Shown here: positions 1 to 9,207 of the stretch, piece by piece
Layout of the letters: each line of letters opens with the position of its first letter
Position numbering within the stretch: position 1 is the stretch's first letter
Source of the DNA: Alphaproteobacteria bacterium
GTDB taxonomy: Bacteria > Pseudomonadota > Alphaproteobacteria > Puniceispirillales > Puniceispirillaceae
Direction: 5' to 3'
Assembly: GCA_016780775.1 (NCBI GenBank)
Contig: JADHLI010000007.1
Span: 46,768 to 110,767, forward strand
Length of the DNA stretch: 64,000 nt
The notes under the pieces: generated by a model
Told to the model about the DNA's origin: nothing
What the model saw: only the letters and a program-made list of their open reading frames with translations
Databases searched by the model: none
Program-made: the position numbers and the translations under genes

Positions 1-144
1 GAGCTAATTTTTGACGATAATGGCTTACTTGTCTTGCACCATGACCATTGGGATAGCGCGCATCAGCTGTTATCTGATATCCCAGTAGCTGGATTTTTTA
101 TATCCAAGCTATTAAAGCTGTTTGCCTTGCCAAAACGCCATTAA
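1..144 (+). CDS. NTF2-like/SnoaL-type protein, C-terminal fragment (truncated by window start)
   Basis: Frame 1 open from base 1 to TAA at 142-144: ELIFDDNGLLVLHHDHWDSAHQLLSDIPVAGFFISKLLKLFALPKRH*; resembles the C-terminus of NTF2-like proteins found with CFA/DUF1365 genes. Confidence 0.5.
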   Translation, partial: ELIFDDNGLLVLHHDHWDSAHQLLSDIPVAGFFISKLLKLFALPKRH

Positions 145-182
145 CAATCAAAAAATAGGGCTGGCGTAAATCTAGCTGGGGA

Positions 183-680
183 CTAGCTGGCTTTGGTGAA
201 AGTGATAACAAGCTCGCCCAACAAAAGTCCGAATTTCGATACCTTGGCGCGGTTTAATATCGTGGTATCTGTCTGGCGCACCATAATGTCGTTAAATCTA
301 ACTTTCACGCGCCGGCCAAACATGTTCAAAAAGAAATCATACTGTAACTTGAAAACAGGCCCATCGACACTGCCAAGGGCATGACCATCCACATCGTCGG
401 TATCGGCAACATAGCTGCCGTCGGGGTTTCTAGTAATGGTCCAGACGCGATGTTCTGTCTCGCCATCATCAAATATAAAGGCTTCATGTAATTCTGTTTG
501 ATTATCGTTAGTGCGACAGTTCACCTCAGCAGCAAAGCGGCGCTGCACACTACCAAAGCGGTCGACAAACATGCCTTGTGCAAGAAACTTGCCGCTGAAA
601 AAACGTACCGGATCAAATGTCTCACTGGTTAGCTGAAAATCTGCGGGGATGCCATCAGGGGACATAAATAAAGCTTTCAC
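183..680 (-). CDS. DUF3833 family protein
   Basis: 165 aa; FxGxFxAQGxFxDRFG...YDFFLNMFGRRVKVRFNDIM pattern of DUF3833; neighbour of CFA-like gene. Confidence 0.75.
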   Translation of the reverse strand: MKALFMSPDGIPADFQLTSETFDPVRFFSGKFLAQGMFVDRFGSVQRRFAAEVNCRTNDNQTELHEAFIFDDGETEHRVWTITRNPDGSYVADTDDVDGHALGSVDGPVFKLQYDFFLNMFGRRVKVRFNDIMVRQTDTTILNRAKVSKFGLLLGELVITFTKAS

Positions 681-753
681 TAGTTAAATAACACATCTCT
701 TACGTGCTGTTATCTAGCCTAGATCAGGGCATTTCAGCTGGTGAAAACCCTTT

Positions 754-1947
754 TTATTTATGGGAGATCAGCATTTGCTTTACATCGATCATGCCGGCAC
801 GAAACCCGCCCTCACAATAGCATAAATATAGCTCCCACATACGCTTAAATCGCTCATCAAACTTATTCATTGTGCTTAATTCTGGCCAAGTAGATAAGAA
901 TTTTTCCCGCCAATGTGAGAGGGTGCGTGCATAATCAAGGGCAAAACCGTCATGCCTATCTAGCTTAAGGCCAGCATTTTCAAGCGGGTTTTCTAGCATT
1001 TTCATGGATGGCAGCATCCCACCAGGGAAAATATATTTCTGAATAAAATCAGGCTGAGCTTTATACTCATGGAATGCAGCATCATCGATAGTGATAACCT
1101 GCAAAGCGGCTTTGCCACCCTTTTTCAGACATTTAGAAAGCGTGTCGAAATAAATCGGCCAATAGGCTTCGCCAACAGCTTCAAACATTTCAATAGAAAT
1201 AATCTTATCATAAGTTTTATCTAGATCGCGATAGTCACAAATCCGGATATTTGCCTTCTCAGCAAGCCCAGCTTGTTCGATACGTGTTTTTGCGAAATCA
1301 TGTTGGGATGGGCTGATAGTTATGCCATCAATATAGGCGCCTCGCTCTGCGGCAGCATATTCAGCAAAACCGCCCCATCCACAGCCAATTTCCAGCACCT
1401 TATCACCAGGCTGAATGTCAGCAAGTTCTGCCAGACGTTCATATTTCCGATATTGTGCAGCATCCAGCCTATCTTCCCCATCAGCAAAAATCGCCGAAGA
1501 ATAGGTCATAGAATTATCGAGCCATTTTTCATAAAACTGGTTCCCTAAATCGTAATGATAAGTGATATTGCGACGCGAGCCTGTTTTGTTATTACGGTTG
1601 CGCCAATGCAACAGTTTACGGAGTAGAGTTTGCAAACTTCCAAAGGACATATGCTCTTCGAGATAGGCATCATGCAACACGGCTAGCTGGATAAGTGCAG
1701 ACAGATCAGGACTATCCAAATCTCCTGCCATATAGCCTTCACAAAAACCCATTTTTCCGTCTGATAACAGTCGGTTAATAGCCTTTGGTGAAATAATCTT
1801 TAAATACCCATCAGGCCCTGCCTGACGGCCTTTAAAGTGATGTTTTTCTCCGCTTGGCAGGGTTAGCTCGAGCGAGCCAAATTCCAGATGCGATAACAGT
1901 TTTAGAAACGCTTTTTCTTTTAATTTTTGACCAGATAATAACATCAT
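754..1947 (-). CDS. Cyclopropane-fatty-acyl-phospholipid synthase-like SAM-dependent methyltransferase (noncanonical active site)
   Basis: 397 aa; VLEIGCGWGGFAEYAA SAM motif, YIFPGGMLPS, YHYDLGNQFYEKWLD. Confidence 0.9.
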   Translation of the reverse strand: MMLLSGQKLKEKAFLKLLSHLEFGSLELTLPSGEKHHFKGRQAGPDGYLKIISPKAINRLLSDGKMGFCEGYMAGDLDSPDLSALIQLAVLHDAYLEEHMSFGSLQTLLRKLLHWRNRNNKTGSRRNITYHYDLGNQFYEKWLDNSMTYSSAIFADGEDRLDAAQYRKYERLAELADIQPGDKVLEIGCGWGGFAEYAAAERGAYIDGITISPSQHDFAKTRIEQAGLAEKANIRICDYRDLDKTYDKIISIEMFEAVGEAYWPIYFDTLSKCLKKGGKAALQVITIDDAAFHEYKAQPDFIQKYIFPGGMLPSMKMLENPLENAGLKLDRHDGFALDYARTLSHWREKFLSTWPELSTMNKFDERFKRMWELYLCYCEGGFRAGMIDVKQMLISHK

Positions 1948-1957
1948 TCTTTTGGAC

Positions 1958-2773
1958 TCATCTCTTTGGTTTTAAAGGTGTGGCTAGCGTGGCTGTTTCG
2001 GATGGCGGGGTAGGCCGCTTATAAAATCGACATTTTTTCATGAAGAGTTTAAAGGCTTCGACATGGATGGATAATAGGGGGCGAAGTGGCCAGAACCCTT
2101 GCAGGAACAAAGCTTTGAGAAGGCCGCCTGTCTCTAGGTTTTGTATTTTGCCATGCAGGCGTGCGGTAAGAAGCTGTTGTTTATCGCGCGCATAATTTAC
2201 CAGCACGTTCATATTATCGCCGCGCTGTTTAACCATTAGCCGATAATAGCCATCTAGCGGGAAAAAAGGCGAAACATGCAGCTGTTTATCCACGCGTTGC
2301 AGGGTATTTTCATCCCCCTCACCAATAACACTGATATAAGAATGGGCATCGCCAAAGGTGTTATGTACCTCATAGACATAAAAACAAGGGCGTTTTTTTT
2401 CATCATAACCGAGATAGATAGTTATCGGATTAAATGCAAAGCCTAGAATGCGCGGGAAAGCCAGTAGCTTTAAAGATTCAATTTTTCGCCCTTTCAAATA
2501 GGGGCTAGCCATTTGGCGGATATAATCGGCAAGCGGCATAGGCTGGTTGCTCTTATTGGGGTGGGATTTGTGATTTATGCCAAAATCGCGCTCATGAAAA
2601 GAAAATAGATTAAAGCGATTTACAGAGAAAAATGCGCTGATTTTTCCAGCAACATCCAGCCGATCCAAATCAATTAGCATAGACAGGCCGGGGCGATGCA
2701 GAACATGCGCAGGCGGCCCATAACGTATATGAGTTATCTGTGATATCACAAGATGACATGCTACATCATGCAT
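1958..2773 (-). CDS. DUF1365 domain-containing protein
   Basis: 271 aa; FHERDFGINHKSH, FNPITIYLGYDEKKRPCFYVYEVHNTFGDAHSY typical of DUF1365. Confidence 0.88.
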   Translation of the reverse strand: MHDVACHLVISQITHIRYGPPAHVLHRPGLSMLIDLDRLDVAGKISAFFSVNRFNLFSFHERDFGINHKSHPNKSNQPMPLADYIRQMASPYLKGRKIESLKLLAFPRILGFAFNPITIYLGYDEKKRPCFYVYEVHNTFGDAHSYISVIGEGDENTLQRVDKQLHVSPFFPLDGYYRLMVKQRGDNMNVLVNYARDKQQLLTARLHGKIQNLETGGLLKALFLQGFWPLRPLLSIHVEAFKLFMKKCRFYKRPTPPSETATLATPLKPKR

Positions 2774-2811
2774 AATAGCCAGCCCTTTAAATCCCCTAAA
2801 GAAGTGTAATA

Positions 2812-4122
2812 TCAGGCAGGTTTGTTATGCAACTGCTTACTACCATTGAGCGTGATTGGTGCCACAGCGTTAGTCGGGGTTTTCCAAGGCACATCTATAT
2901 GCAGGCTCTTGGCAACCGCTACAGCAGATTTTAGCCCATCTTCATGAAAGCCATAAGCCGTCCATGCCCCACACCAGAACAGTCCATTCTTACCTTGAAT
3001 GTTGGGTAATGTCTTTTGTGCCTGTATCGCTTTACTATCAAAAATTGGGTGCTGATAATCGATTTCATGGTGAATGAGGGCGGCATCTGGGCGCGTCTCA
3101 GGATTTAGAGTAACAAATAATGGATAGCGCTTATCCAAACTCTGCAAGCGGTTCATCCAATAGGTTACAGCCAAAGAATTATCCCTATTTTCTAGATAGT
3201 TCCAAGCTGCCCACGCGCCGCGCCGCTTTGGCATTAATTTAGGGTCAGAGTGCAGAATGACGTGGTTGTCAGAGAAAGAAAAGCTGGAGAGGATATCGCG
3301 TTCTTGGGTACTTGCATCCTCTATCATCGCTAAGCTTTCATCCGCATGCGCAGCCATTATCGCATAATCATACCAAACCTCTCCTTGCCCTTCTATTGTC
3401 AGCACCACGCCGCCTGCCTCGCGCCGGATAGACGTTATCTGGGTATCGAGCTCTATTGCATCGCCTAAATCAGCAACAATTTTTTCAACATAGGCACGCG
3501 ACCCGCCCTTTACGGTGCGCCACATTGGTCTGCCGGTAAAATCCATCAGCCGGTGGTTTTCCATAAATTGCAGAAAGGAGCGAATGGGATAATCTAGCAT
3601 AGTCTCTGCTGGGCATGACCAGATAGCTGCACCCATGGGAAGGAGGTGATCTTCTACAAACGCATCTGATAATTTGCATCTTTTGATAAATCCGCCAAGG
3701 GTTTCACCAGCTGGGCCTTTATCTTTTTCTGCCATTCCAGTGGAATAGAATTTTATTAATCCCGATAGCATTGACCAGAAGCGTGGACGAAGAAGATTGG
3801 CGGGTTGTGCTATTAGCCCGCGTAAGGAGCCTTCATATTCAAAACTCTGCTCACGCATGGATACTGAAAACGACATATCTGTTGGCAGGGTTTCAACCCC
3901 CAAGGTGTCAAATAAACCGATAAGGTTGGGATAATTAGCTTCATTATAGACAATAAAGCCGGTATCTACGGCAATAGAACTATCCTTAAAATGCGCATCA
4001 ACTGTATGCGCATGCCCGCCAATACGCGGTGCTTTTTCATATAATTTTACATGATGTTCGCGACTTGCAAGCCAAGCCGCTCCTAGCCCTGATATACCTG
4101 CGCCAATAACCGCAATACGCAT
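2812..4122 (-). CDS. FAD/NAD(P)-binding amine-oxidase-like oxidoreductase
   Basis: 436 aa; N-terminal Rossmann MRIAVIGAGISGLGAAWLAS and C-terminal GLFWCGAWTAYGFHEDGLKSAVAVA. Confidence 0.88.
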   Translation of the reverse strand: MRIAVIGAGISGLGAAWLASREHHVKLYEKAPRIGGHAHTVDAHFKDSSIAVDTGFIVYNEANYPNLIGLFDTLGVETLPTDMSFSVSMREQSFEYEGSLRGLIAQPANLLRPRFWSMLSGLIKFYSTGMAEKDKGPAGETLGGFIKRCKLSDAFVEDHLLPMGAAIWSCPAETMLDYPIRSFLQFMENHRLMDFTGRPMWRTVKGGSRAYVEKIVADLGDAIELDTQITSIRREAGGVVLTIEGQGEVWYDYAIMAAHADESLAMIEDASTQERDILSSFSFSDNHVILHSDPKLMPKRRGAWAAWNYLENRDNSLAVTYWMNRLQSLDKRYPLFVTLNPETRPDAALIHHEIDYQHPIFDSKAIQAQKTLPNIQGKNGLFWCGAWTAYGFHEDGLKSAVAVAKSLHIDVPWKTPTNAVAPITLNGSKQLHNKPA

Positions 4123-4169
4123 TTAACCTGTCCCTTTTTTACACTAACGCACAAAACGTTTAATAATTT

Positions 4170-4871
4170 CTAGTTCTTCAAGAAAACTTTACGATCCACT
4201 GGAAATTTATAGATCTTGCCTGCGTGACAAAAATGCGCAATTTGCCTTTTGCTAAGTAGCTTTTGTATCGCGGGGTCTAGAATGTTTAGCCCCCCTGTAA
4301 AGATACCAAAAGCTGGCATTATCATCCGTGTTTCATCCTGAATAAAACACCTGCCGCTTATCTGCCTTATTTGCAGTGAAACCCGCGCCTTAGGGTGATA
4401 ATGTCCACAAATCAGACCAGAAATACTCGCTTCTTCTGGCCTTATTTGGTGGGTAAAATACAGGCCAGCAGCACTATAATTTGGTACAATTTGGCCCGGC
4501 AAAAATTCAGGCAAGTCTGGGTCATGGTTTCCAGTAATCCAAATAAATGCCCTGTCTTTTGCCAAATTTATAAGCTGTTGCCGATAAATCTCTGGCAGCT
4601 GAAACGCATGCAAGTTTGTATGAAAACTATCTCCTAGAAAAATCACTTCTTTAGCATTTGTACGCGTAATAGCCGCAGATAGTTTTGCGATACCTTCACT
4701 TGTATCGAATCTAGGCAGGGGGGCTGCTTTTGATTGTGCCTTACCCTTTTCTAGGTGCAGATCAGAGACTAAAAGTGTTTTGCATTCAGGAAGGTACAGG
4801 CTTGCATCTGCACCTAATTGCACGCGCACACCGCAAAAATGCGTTTCAATAGCTGGTTTTCCTTCCTTCAT
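4170..4871 (-). CDS. pdeM: Ligase-associated DNA damage response endonuclease PdeM (metallophosphoesterase)
   Basis: SDLHLEKG, FLGDSFH, GNHD, GHYHPKA metallophosphoesterase motifs. The ORF-track start (4937) overlaps the helicase; internal ATG at 4871 lies just after the helicase stop. Confidence 0.85.
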   Translation of the reverse strand: MKEGKPAIETHFCGVRVQLGADASLYLPECKTLLVSDLHLEKGKAQSKAAPLPRFDTSEGIAKLSAAITRTNAKEVIFLGDSFHTNLHAFQLPEIYRQQLINLAKDRAFIWITGNHDPDLPEFLPGQIVPNYSAAGLYFTHQIRPEEASISGLICGHYHPKARVSLQIRQISGRCFIQDETRMIMPAFGIFTGGLNILDPAIQKLLSKRQIAHFCHAGKIYKFPVDRKVFLKN

Positions 4872-4881
4872 GCACAGCAAC

Positions 4882-7329
4882 TCATAATAGCTGGCCTTGA
4901 TGGGCTGATGGTAGCTTTTCTTCGCTGCTATAACCAAAGGCTTCTTCTAAAAGAGTGGCCTCCAGATCAGATAACAGCTCATCCACTGCAGAAGCGGTAA
5001 CCGCTTCACGTCCAACCTCTAGCAGCAGGGGAACAGATAGGGGCGATATACGGCTAAGGTTTTTATGCAAAATATTACCCTCAAAGCTAGTTAATAAGTC
5101 AGCTAGCCTGTGAATATCGGTTAGGCCACGTGCGGCATCTTGGCGGGTCGCCTGAAGCAATAGATGACTAGGCTGGTGTGTGCGCAGCACATCATAAATA
5201 AGATCAGAGTTAATCGTCACCTGTTTTTGTGTTTTTTCTTGCCCTGGTGCGCGCTTATCTATCAGGCCGGCAATAATGGCAACTTGCCAGAAACTACGCT
5301 TTAACATCGTAGACTCAGCCATCCATTCCTCTAAATCATCGCCCAAAATATCGCTTGAAAATAGTGCTTCTGGCGTTGTGACGAGATGCCGTGACCAGAT
5401 AGCTATCGCATAGTCTGTTGCTACAAATCCAAGTGGTCCATAGCCTTGGCGTTCCATCCGGCGGCTGAGCAACATACCCAAGGTCTGATGTGCATTCCGG
5501 CCAGCAAAACCATAAGCAGCCATATAGAATTTTTGCCCGCGCTTAAAGGTTTCCACCAGCAACTTATCTGGTGGCGGTAATATTGATTTTTCTGCTTGTA
5601 AGTGCAGCCATTCACGCACCTGTTTTGGCAGATAGTGATGCAAGGCCCGGTCTTGCAAAATTGCGCGCACCCGTGCCGCTAGCCCCGGGCTTAGTGGCAG
5701 ACGTCCGCCAGCATACGCAGGGACCTTTGGCTCTTTTGCTGTACAGGGGCGAACAATCGCTTGCTGGGCGCTGACCCCGACAAATTCTAAAATTCGTCCA
5801 GCAAAGATAAAGCTATCGCCTGCGGTCAGGCTTTGGACGAAATATTCTTCAATATCGCCAAGCGGTGCGCCGCCTTTCATCCGCACCTTCATCGTGGATG
5901 TTTCCACGATTGTGCCAATATTCATGCGCCAACGCGTAGCTACCCGGCGCGAGGTAAGCCGCCAAAACCCATCCACCCCTTTTACCAGTCGCTGAAACTG
6001 GGTGTAATGAGACAGCGCATAACCGCCTGTAGCCACGAAATCCAGAACCTTGTCAAAATCTTCACGCGATAAATGGCGATAAGGTGGGGCCGTGATAATC
6101 TGTGCATAAAGCTTATCCTCATCAAACGGTCCAGCAACTGCGCGCCCAACAATATGCTGGCTTAGCACATCTAGTGCACCGGCATGTTGAGGCATTTCAT
6201 CTAGCCGCTTGGCTTCTACATCTAGGCGGGCTGCCAGTGCTTCTAGAACCTCAAAACGATTGGCAGGAACAATCACTGCATGACTAGGCGCATCAAGCTG
6301 GTGGCCTGCCCGTCCAACCCGTTGGATAAGGCGAGAAGTGCCCTTTGGGGCGCCAATTTGTATAACCAGCTGGATATCTGCCCAATCAATGCCAAGGTCA
6401 AGCGAGGAGGTGGCAACAATCGCATCTAGCTCAGAGCGTGCCATCGCCGCTTCAATACGCCTTCTTTGGCCAACATCTAGTGAGCCGTGATGCAAACCAA
6501 TTTTCAAATTTAGATCATTTTCGCGCCACAGGGCCTGAAACATCATTTCTGCTTGTGCTCTGGTATTCACAAATATCAAGGCAGGACGCTTTTCTTTTAT
6601 CAGCGCATAGATCTCTGCTGCGGCATATAACGCACTATGGCCGGCCCATGGCAGATAGGCTGCCTTGCTATCTAGGATGTTAATCTGAATATCTTTATCA
6701 AGTTGCGGCTGGACAATGGCTACGTTATCGATTTTTGCCGATAGCCAGCATCGCATTTCTTCAGGCTCAGCAATGGTCGCAGATAGTCCGATACTCTGGC
6801 TAGTCGGGGCAATATGGCGCAGGCTAGCTAGTGACAAGGCCAGCAAATCACCACGTTTACTTCCCACTAGCGCGTGAATTTCGTCAATGATTATATAGCG
6901 AAGCTGTCCAAATAGCTTAGCTGCATCAGACCAGCTCAACATCAGCTCAAGTGATTCAGGGGTGGTAAGTAATATATTGGGCGGGGTGGCGCGTTGCCGG
7001 TTGCGTTTAGCTTGCGGGGTGTCACCTGTGCGCGTTTCAATGGTGATATCTAGTCCCATTTCATCAGCAGGGGTCTCTAGATTTCTGGCAATATCTACCG
7101 CTAGTGCCTTTAGAGGAGAGAGATAGAGGGTATGCAAACCTTCTTGCGGATTTTGGCTTAGCTCAATTAGGCTAGGCAGAAACCCAGATAACGTTTTGCC
7201 AGCCCCAGTTGGTGCCACCAGCAATACTGACCGTCCAGCGGCAGATTGCACAAAAATATCTTGCTGGTGGGGATAAGGTTTCCATCCCTTCGCACTAAAC
7301 CAGTCAGCAAATTGTTGCGGCAACCTCAT
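4882..7329 (-). CDS. Ligase-associated DEXH-box DNA helicase (Lhr-Core type)
   Basis: 815 aa; Walker A APTGAGKTLSGFLP, DEIH, SATI, QRVGRAGHQ motifs; next to pdeM, exonuclease and ligase. Confidence 0.92.
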   Translation of the reverse strand: MRLPQQFADWFSAKGWKPYPHQQDIFVQSAAGRSVLLVAPTGAGKTLSGFLPSLIELSQNPQEGLHTLYLSPLKALAVDIARNLETPADEMGLDITIETRTGDTPQAKRNRQRATPPNILLTTPESLELMLSWSDAAKLFGQLRYIIIDEIHALVGSKRGDLLALSLASLRHIAPTSQSIGLSATIAEPEEMRCWLSAKIDNVAIVQPQLDKDIQINILDSKAAYLPWAGHSALYAAAEIYALIKEKRPALIFVNTRAQAEMMFQALWRENDLNLKIGLHHGSLDVGQRRRIEAAMARSELDAIVATSSLDLGIDWADIQLVIQIGAPKGTSRLIQRVGRAGHQLDAPSHAVIVPANRFEVLEALAARLDVEAKRLDEMPQHAGALDVLSQHIVGRAVAGPFDEDKLYAQIITAPPYRHLSREDFDKVLDFVATGGYALSHYTQFQRLVKGVDGFWRLTSRRVATRWRMNIGTIVETSTMKVRMKGGAPLGDIEEYFVQSLTAGDSFIFAGRILEFVGVSAQQAIVRPCTAKEPKVPAYAGGRLPLSPGLAARVRAILQDRALHHYLPKQVREWLHLQAEKSILPPPDKLLVETFKRGQKFYMAAYGFAGRNAHQTLGMLLSRRMERQGYGPLGFVATDYAIAIWSRHLVTTPEALFSSDILGDDLEEWMAESTMLKRSFWQVAIIAGLIDKRAPGQEKTQKQVTINSDLIYDVLRTHQPSHLLLQATRQDAARGLTDIHRLADLLTSFEGNILHKNLSRISPLSVPLLLEVGREAVTASAVDELLSDLEATLLEEAFGYSSEEKLPSAHQGQLL

Positions 7330-7487
7330 CGATAGGCCTATTGTTTGTTGTGGATTAACACTATATCTAAACCAAAGTGCATCAAACCCAAGGTTTTTTT
7401 AAAAAGCTTGTTAGGGTATGCGTATCACCCTCTTCTTGCCCTTAAAACAAGGGTATTATCTGCTACAAGTAATGAAAGCGCCTGACC

Positions 7488-8177
7488 ATGATCGATTTAT
7501 ATTACTGGCCAACACCAAACGGGCATAAAATCACTATCGCGCTTGAAGAGATGGGCTTGGAATATAATGTGAAGCAGGTGAATATTGGCAAAGGTGATCA
7601 GTTTAACCCTGACTTTCTGGCTTTCTCACCCAATAACCGGATGCCTGCAATTATCGACCATGATGGCCCGGATAAAAAGCCGATATCAGTCTTTGAGTCA
7701 GGCGCTATATTGCTTTATTTGGCAGCAAAGACAGGCCTTTTGATGCCAGCGGATAGACGGGGACAAGTACAGGTTCAGGAATGGTTGATGTGGCAAATGG
7801 GCGGATTTGGACCGATGCTAGGCCAAGCACATCATTTTAATTTCTACGCGCCAACGCGCATAGATTACGCCATGAACCGCTATTCTGATGAAGCAAACCG
7901 GCTATATGGCGTTATGGATAAACGTTTAGCTGTAAGTCAGTTTATTGCCGGGGATAGCTATTCGATTGCTGATATTGCGATTTTGCCATGGACACGCAGC
8001 TATAAGCGCCAGAATGTCGATATAGAAGCCTATCCGCATGTCAATGCGTGGCGCAAGAAGTTACTGAGGCGTCCGGCTGTGCAGGCTGGCGGCGCAATTG
8101 GTGCAGATTGGCGCGAAGATTTAAAAGAAATCAGTGCCGAGAATTATGCCAAGCTCTTTGGCACAGAAAAAAAATAG
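7488..8177 (+). CDS. Glutathione S-transferase family protein
   Basis: 229 aa; thioredoxin-like N-terminus LYYWPTPNGHKITIALEEMGLEY, FESGAILLYLA, SIADIAILPW. Confidence 0.88.
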   Translation: MIDLYYWPTPNGHKITIALEEMGLEYNVKQVNIGKGDQFNPDFLAFSPNNRMPAIIDHDGPDKKPISVFESGAILLYLAAKTGLLMPADRRGQVQVQEWLMWQMGGFGPMLGQAHHFNFYAPTRIDYAMNRYSDEANRLYGVMDKRLAVSQFIAGDSYSIADIAILPWTRSYKRQNVDIEAYPHVNAWRKKLLRRPAVQAGGAIGADWREDLKEISAENYAKLFGTEKK

Positions 8178-8199
8178 TAACCCTAGCTATCAGGATACT

Positions 8200-9207
8200 A
8201 TGGATTGGGTAAAAATAGATAAAGCTGGCTTATCCATTCTGCCAGCAGGTGCGCATATCGACCCGCTTGTTAAGGCCGGGATAGCGCTGATTACCCATGG
8301 CCATGCAGACCATGCGCGGCCCGGCCATAGCCAGGTAATCGCAACGCCTGAAACGCTAGCGATTATGGCTGCGCGTTATGGAGATGATTTTACCGCGATT
8401 AAGACCCCGCTTCGCTATGGTGAGAAGATGCAGCTTGGGGATGTGCAGATTAGTATGGCACCATCTGGGCATATTCTAGGTAGCGCGCAAATCATTGTGG
8501 AATATCAGAATACCCGCCTGATTGCCGCTGGTGATTATAAACGTAAGTCTGACCCTACTTGCGCAGCCTTTGAGATTGTTCCTTGCGATATATTTATTAC
8601 CGAAGCCACCTTTGGTCTGCCGGTTTTTCGCCACCCTGACCCAAAAGCTGAAATAGAGCGGCTATTGAAGGTAAAATCTTTGTTTCCAGAGCGCTCTATC
8701 CTCATCGGCGCTTATGCGCTAGGCAAAGCACAACGGGTTATCGCTCTTCTGCGTGCAGCGGGCTATAATGCGCCCATTTATATGCATGGCGCTATGCAGA
8801 ATTTATGTACTCTGTATCAGAAACATGGGGTAGAGCTAGGCGAATTACGTCCCGCCACTTCCACAAGTCGCGGCAAGCCTGCAAAAGAGTTGGAAGGGGC
8901 TATTATTATTGCGCCGCCGTCAGCAATGAATACAGTATGGGCGCGCCGGCTCAGCGACCCTTTAAATGTCTTTGCATCGGGGTGGATGCAGGTTCGTCAA
9001 CGCGCTAAGCAACGCGGTGTAGAATTTCCCCTTATTTTGTCAGACCATGCGGATTGGGATGATTTGCTCGCCACCATCGAAGAGGTTAATCCGGGCGAGG
9101 TTTGGGTAACTCATGGCCGCGAGGATGCGCTTATTCTTGCGTGTAAAGAGCGCGGAATATCTGCGCGGGCGCTATCGCTAATCGGTTATGATGAGGCGGT
9201 GGAATGA
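8200..9207 (+). CDS. Ligase-associated DNA damage response exonuclease (metallo-beta-lactamase fold)
   Basis: ITHGHADHARPGH metal motif and AGDYKRKSDPT; start reassigned from 8134 to MDWVKIDKAGLSI at 8200. Confidence 0.9.
   Translation: MDWVKIDKAGLSILPAGAHIDPLVKAGIALITHGHADHARPGHSQVIATPETLAIMAARYGDDFTAIKTPLRYGEKMQLGDVQISMAPSGHILGSAQIIVEYQNTRLIAAGDYKRKSDPTCAAFEIVPCDIFITEATFGLPVFRHPDPKAEIERLLKVKSLFPERSILIGAYALGKAQRVIALLRAAGYNAPIYMHGAMQNLCTLYQKHGVELGELRPATSTSRGKPAKELEGAIIIAPPSAMNTVWARRLSDPLNVFASGWMQVRQRAKQRGVEFPLILSDHADWDDLLATIEEVNPGEVWVTHGREDALILACKERGISARALSLIGYDEAVE

Noticed and set aside
4872-4937. PdeM/helicase coding overlap of 56 bp
   Set aside because: An internal ATG at 4871 removes the overlap and places the PdeM start just after the helicase stop.
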